Source: Leptolyngbyaceae cyanobacterium CSSed165cm_216 (GTDB lineage: Bacteria; Cyanobacteriota; Cyanobacteriia; Phormidesmidales; Phormidesmidaceae). Taken from it: a stretch of DNA of 19,046 nt. The stretch spans positions 1 through 19,046 of the forward strand of contig SLIY01000424.1 of NCBI GenBank assembly GCA_007135385.1, read 5' to 3'. Each line of letters opens with the position of its first letter. Positions within the stretch are counted from its first letter, which is position 1. The position numbers and the translations under genes were made by a program. The notes under the pieces were generated by a model. It was given only the letters and a program-made list of their open reading frames with translations. It did not search any database and was not told the DNA's origin. This document shows positions 14,677 to 19,046 of this stretch, one piece after another.

Positions 14677-15468
14677 ATGCTGCAAAAGTCTCTCAAATTG
14701 TCGCGGGTGATGCTGTCGGTGTACTACGCCTATATGGTGGAGTACCGGGCTGAGCTTTTGTTTTGGGTGCTGTCGGGCACCTTGCCCCTGATTTTGATGG
14801 GTCTTTGGGCTGAAGCCGCCCAGGGGGGGCAGTTCGCCCTAGGACCAACCGAGTTGGTGCAGTATTTTTTGGCGGTGTTTTTAGTGCGCCAGTTCACCGT
14901 GGTATGGGTGATCTGGGAATTCGAGCGGGAGGTGGTGGAGGGCAAGCTATCCCCCTACCTATTGCAGCCAGTGGACCCGGTATGGCGACACTTCTTTAGC
15001 CATGTGGCCGAACGGTTTGCCCGGTTGCCCTTTGCTTTTTTGCTGGGGGGGCTGTTTGTAGTGCTTTACCCAGATGCGGTTTGGCTACCCACCCCTGACC
15101 ATCTAATCCTGGGGCTTTTGGCGGTGGTAATGGCCTTTTGCCTGCGGTTTGTGATGCAATACACCTTCGCCCTGGCGGCGTTTTGGACCGAGCGGGCCAC
15201 CGCCATCGAACAGTTTTCGTTTTTGCTCTATACCTTTTTGTCGGGGATGATTGCCCCTTTGGCGTTGTTTCCCGATGCGGTGCGGGCTGTGGTGCTGTGG
15301 ACTCCCTTCCCCTACTTGATTTACTTTCCGGCTAGCTTGCTGACGAATCAGGGGGAAAATATCGTTCAAGGATTTGTGGTGATGCTGCTGTGGGGCAGCG
15401 TCTTTTTTGCCCTTAACCGCTGGTTATGGCGGCGGGGGCTGCGGCAGTACTCTGGGATGGGAGCTTGA
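14677..15468 (+). CDS. ABC-2 type (DUF990-like) transporter permease, first of a pair
   Basis: The 263-residue integral membrane protein has about six hydrophobic segments (25-45, 60-80, 115-132, 142-170, 178-198, 230-250). It resembles the ABC2_membrane_6/DUF990 family: VEGKLSPYLLQPVDP at 87-101 in the cytoplasmic loop after the second segment, and the LFPD...PF.Y..YFP motif at 197-218. Such permeases work as a heterodimer with a separate ATPase in export-type ABC systems, but substrates are mostly unknown. The second permease follows with a 3-base gap. No ATPase gene is present on either side. No Shine-Dalgarno precedes the ATG; M12 (14710) is another possible start, though it would shorten a well-placed N-terminus. 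Confidence 0.85.
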   Translation: MLQKSLKLSRVMLSVYYAYMVEYRAELLFWVLSGTLPLILMGLWAEAAQGGQFALGPTELVQYFLAVFLVRQFTVVWVIWEFEREVVEGKLSPYLLQPVDPVWRHFFSHVAERFARLPFAFLLGGLFVVLYPDAVWLPTPDHLILGLLAVVMAFCLRFVMQYTFALAAFWTERATAIEQFSFLLYTFLSGMIAPLALFPDAVRAVVLWTPFPYLIYFPASLLTNQGENIVQGFVVMLLWGSVFFALNRWLWRRGLRQYSGMGA

Positions 15469-15471
15469 TGG

Positions 15472-16254
15472 ATGCAACGGTATTGGCAGGTACTGCGGCT
15501 GTTTTGGAGCACGGCGATCGCAGCTGAATTAGAGTACCGGCTTAACTTTGTCGTGGCCACCCTCACCAGCCTGGGCGGTTTGGCCGGTAGTCTGTTTGGC
15601 TTGTTTTTGTTCTACCGCACCGGCTACCAGTTCCAGGGCTGGAGCTGGGAGGCGGCCCTGTTGGTGCTGGGTACCTTCACCATGCTCCAGGGGTTCTCGG
15701 CCATGGTGCTGATCCCTAACCTGAACAAAATTGTCACCCAGGTCCAGGAAGGCACCCTCGACTTTGTGCTGCTAAAGCCCATCAGTTCTCAGTTTTGGCT
15801 CTCTAGCCGGGTGTTATCTCCCTGGGGTCTGCCGGATGTGCTATTGGGCGCGATCGCGATCGTCTATGGTGGCACTCAGCTGGGCCTACAACCCTGGAAT
15901 TACCTGGTGGCCTTACCTCCCCTGGCCTTTGGGGCCATTAGCCTTTACAGCCTTTGGTTTATGCTGGGGGCCACCAGCATTTGGTTTGTCAAAATCTACA
16001 ACGTCACCGAGGTATTGCGAGGGCTCCTAGAAGCGGGGCGTTTTCCCATCGTGGCGTATCCGACCGCCTACCGAGTATTTTTTACCTTCATTATTCCAGT
16101 GGCGTTTCTAACCACGGTTCCGGCCCAAACCATGCTGAACCAATCGGGAGAAAGCTGGCTACTGGCCTCTGGGATGCTCGCCGGGGCATTGCTGTGGTTA
16201 TCGAATCGCTTCTGGCGGTTTGCCCTGCGGTATTACACCAGCGCCTCTAGTTAG
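15472..16254 (+). CDS. ABC-2 type (DUF990-like) transporter permease, second of a pair
   Basis: The 260-residue membrane protein has the same layout as its upstream neighbour: hydrophobic segments near 25-47, 61-81, 118-135, 145-170, 200-218 and 228-244, a VQEGTLDFVLLKPISSQFW loop at 91-109 that corresponds to the VEGKLSPYLLQPVDP loop of the first, and GRFPIVAYPTAYR (189-201), which corresponds to the FP/YFP region. The two are divergent paralogues, consistent with a heterodimeric channel. The ATG at 15472 lies three bases past the upstream stop; an ATG overlapping that stop is out of frame. The gene ends 42 bases before the second heptamer array. Confidence 0.85.
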   Translation: MQRYWQVLRLFWSTAIAAELEYRLNFVVATLTSLGGLAGSLFGLFLFYRTGYQFQGWSWEAALLVLGTFTMLQGFSAMVLIPNLNKIVTQVQEGTLDFVLLKPISSQFWLSSRVLSPWGLPDVLLGAIAIVYGGTQLGLQPWNYLVALPPLAFGAISLYSLWFMLGATSIWFVKIYNVTEVLRGLLEAGRFPIVAYPTAYRVFFTFIIPVAFLTTVPAQTMLNQSGESWLLASGMLAGALLWLSNRFWRFALRYYTSASS

Positions 16255-16295
16255 AGTCTAGTGATCTATCCAATTAAAGATGACGGGCTGAAAGG

Positions 16296-16358
16296 GTTTA
16301 CGGTCCACGATTTAAGGTCTACGGCTGGCCGTGAACCGCAGGCCGTAAACCGTGAACC
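16296..16358. repeat. Nine-unit degenerate heptanucleotide array, copy 2
   Basis: Again exactly nine 7-mers in 63 bases. The first units follow GTNNACG (GTTTACG 16296-16302, GTCCACG 16303-16309, GTCTACG 16317-16323) and the last follow GYNNRCC (GTGAACC 16331-16337 and 16352-16358, GTAAACC 16345-16351). The outer 16 bases on each side (16294-16309 and 16344-16359) pair at 13 Watson-Crick positions plus one G-T. It lies between two convergent genes and could end transcription in both directions. Confidence 0.75.
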
Positions 16359-16402
16359 CCAGTTCGCAGAACCCGCCACTACCAGATTGACTGGGCACTA
16401 GC

Positions 16403-17290
16403 CTATGGCGATGAATCAACCATGCGCTGGAACTGGGGATCGTGACGGACCCCGTCGAAGTGGGCATCAATTTGGACCATCACTCGATACACATAAGGGC
16501 TGAGCACAAACGTGCGATAGAGATGTTTGAGGGTCAACTCTAAATCACCCATCATGGCATAGGCCCGAGCTTTGCCATACCAAGCATTAGGGTTATCAGC
16601 CTGATAATTCAGGGAGGTCTCAAAACTTTCTAAGGCTTGATCAAAGCGCCCCATCTGAATCAACACTGTCCCCCGCTGATTCCAAATGTAGTGGGCCTGC
16701 GGCCGATTCTCAATAGCGACTTGTAAAACCTTCAGAGCATCATCGTAGCGATGTAGACCACTTAGGGCAACGCCCTGGTTGTAGCGGGCTCGGTAGTCCT
16801 CAGGGTTGAGTTTAATTGCTTTTTCAAAGCTGACCACCGCTTTGACGTACTGCCGTAGCTGATTTTGGGCCGTGCCTAGGTTGTACCAGGCCTTGTGATC
16901 GCCAGGGTTTAGCTGCACCGCCTGTTCTAGGTGAGCGGCGGCTTCTTCAAAATGACTGAGCTTTGCCAGGGAGTGCCCCTTGCCGTGCCAGGCTAAGGCA
17001 TGGTCTGCACATAGAGAAATGGCCTGGTTAAAGCTATCTAAGGAAGGCTCGTACTGTTTCAGGGCAGCCAGGCAAAATCCATGTAGGGTCCACACCTCAT
17101 GGTCACGGCCGTCCAGGGCCAGGGCTTGATTAAACCGCACTAAGGCTTCGCCATAGCGGCCAATGGCGTAAAGGGCGTCCCCTTGCCCGCGCAACAGGGC
17201 CGTGCGGGATAGCTTGGGGGTCGTAGCATCAGAGGAAGCAGGCATCAACCGTTGGTCATACGCAGAATCACTATCCCCAGATTGCCCCAT
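16403..17290 (-). CDS. TPR-repeat protein (soluble)
   Basis: The 295-residue protein has about seven tetratricopeptide repeats from residue 34 to 262, with the usual spacing of 34, for example GDALYAIGRYGEALVRFNQA (37-56), AWYNLGTAQNQLRQYVKAVV (134-153) and IWNQRGTVLIQMGRFDQALE (202-221). The end, DAHFDGVRHDPQFQRMV (275-291), matches the motif that often closes such TPR arrays. The first 28 residues are polar and look disordered. There is no signal peptide, so it is probably a cytoplasmic scaffold; the partner is unknown. It lies downstream of glgA on the same strand, 120 bases apart, so read-through is possible. No Shine-Dalgarno is seen before the ATG, and Met16 is an alternative start. Confidence 0.88.
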   Translation of the reverse strand: MGQSGDSDSAYDQRLMPASSDATTPKLSRTALLRGQGDALYAIGRYGEALVRFNQALALDGRDHEVWTLHGFCLAALKQYEPSLDSFNQAISLCADHALAWHGKGHSLAKLSHFEEAAAHLEQAVQLNPGDHKAWYNLGTAQNQLRQYVKAVVSFEKAIKLNPEDYRARYNQGVALSGLHRYDDALKVLQVAIENRPQAHYIWNQRGTVLIQMGRFDQALESFETSLNYQADNPNAWYGKARAYAMMGDLELTLKHLYRTFVLSPYVYRVMVQIDAHFDGVRHDPQFQRMVDSSP

Positions 17291-17311
17291 TTAAAGACCA
17301 TAATCCCCAGT

Positions 17312-17369
17312 AGCCTTGGATATGGTAGATGGTAGGTAGCGTCGCGATCGCTACACCTGCAACCATACG
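17312..17369 (-). terminator. Hairpin region between glgA and the TPR gene
   Basis: GTAGCG (17337-17342) pairs with CGCTAC (17349-17354) around a loop containing a HIP1 site, and flanking ATGGT/ACCAT pairs (17330-17334 with 17363-17367) extend it. It follows the glgA stop by about 45 bases on the minus strand. There is no T run, so termination is uncertain. Confidence 0.3.
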
Positions 17370-17410
17370 ACCGTCAACCCGGCAGGGGGAAATGGTACGG
17401 GTTCTGAGGG

Positions 17411-18886
17411 CTATTTGTGGCGTATATACTCATACATATCCACATAGGCCGCACCCGGATGATTCCAGGAAAAGTCATACTGCATTCCCTGCTGAGCAAG
17501 CTGCCGAAACACGTTTGGATTGTTTTGCCACACATCAAAGGCCCGGTTCATGGCTGATTCTAGGGCAACGTGATCACTCTGGAAAAAGACAAAGCCATTG
17601 CGCTCCTCTGGCTCGTGATAGGTGTCGTAATCCCAGTCAAAGACGGTGTTCACCAGCCCACCGACCCCTCGCACAATCGGCACGGTGCCATACCTGAGGC
17701 TAATCATTTGGGTTAAGCCACAGGGTTCAAAGTTGCTGGGGACTACCATCATGTCGGCCCCAGCGTAGATTAGATGAGCTAACTCTTCATTAAAGCCCAG
17801 CTCCAGGTGAACGTCAGGGTTCTCGTTGAGAAATAGTTTTTCATGCCAGAACCAATCGTTAATCCCTTTTTCTGTAGCGGACCCTAGCAGCACAAACTGA
17901 CCACCCTTAGCCAAGGTGTGGTAAATAGCATGGTGCACTAAATGGACACCCTTTTGATCATCTAGGCGACCAATAAATACGACTAGCGGTTTGTCAGTTT
18001 GGTCTAGTAAGAGGCGATCGCGTAATTCTTTCTTATTGAGTGCTTTATCCTCAAAGGTGGTGAGGCTATAGTGGTGAGGAATATAGCGATCAGTTTCAGG
18101 ACTCCAGACATCGTAGTCAATGCCATTTAGAATGCCAGAAAACTTATGCTGGTTAACGTGCAAGGTATGCCCTAGGCCAAAGCCATGATCCCCATACTGG
18201 GCCTCTAGGGCATGGTTAGGCGATACCGTATTGACGTGGTTTGCATAGGTAATGCCACCCTTCATAAAGTTAATTACAAAGGGGTTAAAGTTATCCCGCA
18301 GGCGATCGTGCTGAAAGTAATACTCCGGCCGATTCAGCCCTGTAGCCTCCAAAATTTCACTGCCACCAAATCCCTGGTGCTTAAAGTTATGGATGGTATA
18401 AAGGGTGCGTTGAAATTCCATGCCATTGTACTTATAAATCTCAAACAGCATGACTGGAATTAAGCCCGTCTGCCAATCGTGGCAGTGAATCACATCAGGC
18501 CGCTTGTTACTGCGCAGCAAGAACTCCATAGCCGCCTTACTAAAGAAGGCAAATCGCATGGCATCGTCGTCGCAACCGTAGTAGCAGCCGCGATCAAAAA
18601 ACATCTCCCAAGACTTGGGCTGAATGAAAAAGCACAACCGCCCGTGCACCCAGCCACAGTAGACATCGCAGCGAATATCCGTCCCGTACCAGGGCACGAT
18701 TAAGTCTCGGTAGGCATCGTGCAGCCCCCAGATGTGGTCATACCGCATGCAGTCATACATGGGCAGAATCAGCTCCACGCAGTGCCCCTGGCTTTCTAAT
18801 TCACGGCTTAGGCCATAAACCACGTCCCCCAGGCCACCAGCCTTAATGACAGGGGCACACTCCGAGGCGATCTGCACAATGTACAT
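17411..18886 (-). CDS. glgA: Glycogen synthase (ADP-glucose, GT5 family), GlgA2-like
   Basis: The 491-residue enzyme transfers glucose from ADP-glucose to growing alpha-1,4-glucan chains in the cytoplasm. GT5 signatures are clear: KAGGLGDV (15-22, ADP-glucose binding), HCHDWQT (134-140), NGIDYDVW (254-261), FIGRLDDQKG (304-313) and PSNFEPCGL (383-391), which contains the conserved Glu of GT-B retaining enzymes. The length and the MYIVQIASECAPVIKAGG start resemble the second cyanobacterial type (GlgA2), rather than the shorter GlgA1; that subtype call is from memory of the family and moderate. AGGA lies about nine bases before the ATG at 18886. The downstream TPR gene may be co-transcribed. 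Confidence 0.96.
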   Translation of the reverse strand: MYIVQIASECAPVIKAGGLGDVVYGLSRELESQGHCVELILPMYDCMRYDHIWGLHDAYRDLIVPWYGTDIRCDVYCGWVHGRLCFFIQPKSWEMFFDRGCYYGCDDDAMRFAFFSKAAMEFLLRSNKRPDVIHCHDWQTGLIPVMLFEIYKYNGMEFQRTLYTIHNFKHQGFGGSEILEATGLNRPEYYFQHDRLRDNFNPFVINFMKGGITYANHVNTVSPNHALEAQYGDHGFGLGHTLHVNQHKFSGILNGIDYDVWSPETDRYIPHHYSLTTFEDKALNKKELRDRLLLDQTDKPLVVFIGRLDDQKGVHLVHHAIYHTLAKGGQFVLLGSATEKGINDWFWHEKLFLNENPDVHLELGFNEELAHLIYAGADMMVVPSNFEPCGLTQMISLRYGTVPIVRGVGGLVNTVFDWDYDTYHEPEERNGFVFFQSDHVALESAMNRAFDVWQNNPNVFRQLAQQGMQYDFSWNHPGAAYVDMYEYIRHK

Positions 18887-19046
18887 GGGCCATCCTGGTT
18901 ATAAAAGTTTATTTTTTGATGACCCTATTCAATCAGGATGTTGAGAAGGAAGCAAGAGGAGTAGATCAGAAACTGGCCCTGGGACCGGCAACAGGCCAGA
19001 TTCAGGGGTTGGCCCATCGTATCCCGTCCACAGGGAGAAGATTAAC
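18887..19046. other. Sequence upstream of glgA to the window edge
   Basis: This should contain the glgA promoter on the minus strand; TATAAC (18903-18898) is too near the ATG for an ordinary -10. An open frame from the ATG at 18919 runs plus-strand to the window end, but it lacks a ribosome-binding site and any family resemblance, so I do not call it a gene. Confidence 0.3.

Noticed and set aside
18919..19046. Open plus-strand frame running off the right edge
   Set aside because: The 42 codons seen have no ribosome-binding site, no family match and overlap the expected glgA promoter.
1..19046. tRNA, rRNA, CRISPR or toxin-antitoxin loci
   Set aside because: I looked for clover-leaf ends, regularly spaced direct repeats and small paired genes and found none. 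The heptamer arrays have no spacers and are not CRISPR.

Overview
The window looks like chromosomal DNA of a cyanobacterium, probably filamentous and of moderate GC. The palindrome GCGATCGC (HIP1) occurs at least 18 times in 19 kb, against about 0.3 expected by chance. The gene content fits: a cyanobacterial-type glycogen synthase, a TIGR03792-like protein, a Ctp protease, a DUF2993 protein, a PIN-PhoH protein and a divergent PIN-less set of housekeeping genes. I see no phage, conjugation, toxin-antitoxin or CRISPR locus. Most of the window is ordinary housekeeping DNA; the unusual material is in the intergenic regions.

Layout. At 1-86 (minus) is the cut-off start of a sugar-nucleotide pyrophosphorylase. 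Facing away from it is a plus-strand pair: a 60-residue membrane-anchored protein and a SAM methyltransferase. An SH3b lipoprotein gene (1378-2121) follows. A long minus-strand block reads, in transcription order, proS, a DUF2993/LmeA-like gene (coupled to proS by a 1-nt overlap), a GerMN-domain protein and a Ctp-type periplasmic protease. Apart from proS these act at or outside the membrane. Divergent from proS lies a PIN-PhoH gene, then a 'host attachment' family gene preceded by a Pho-box-like motif.

The 557-nt gap from 9597 to 10153 holds an apparent non-autonomous mobile element or structured RNA region, bounded by inverted and direct repeats and full of hairpins. hemC (minus) follows. 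Next are a secreted TPR protein and a TIGR03792-like protein, arranged as an operon, then a lone sugar-ABC permease gene.

At 14125-16254 an ArsR-type regulator precedes two adjacent ABC-2 type permease genes that have no ATPase gene beside them. The permease pair is bracketed by two degenerate heptanucleotide arrays, each exactly nine units (63 bp) long and each switching unit type half-way so that it can fold back on itself. The right side has a TPR protein and glycogen synthase, both on the minus strand.

Best candidates for something undescribed: the paired nine-unit heptamer palindromes around the permeases, and the 9593-10023 repeat-bounded structured element. Neither can be proved from one window.
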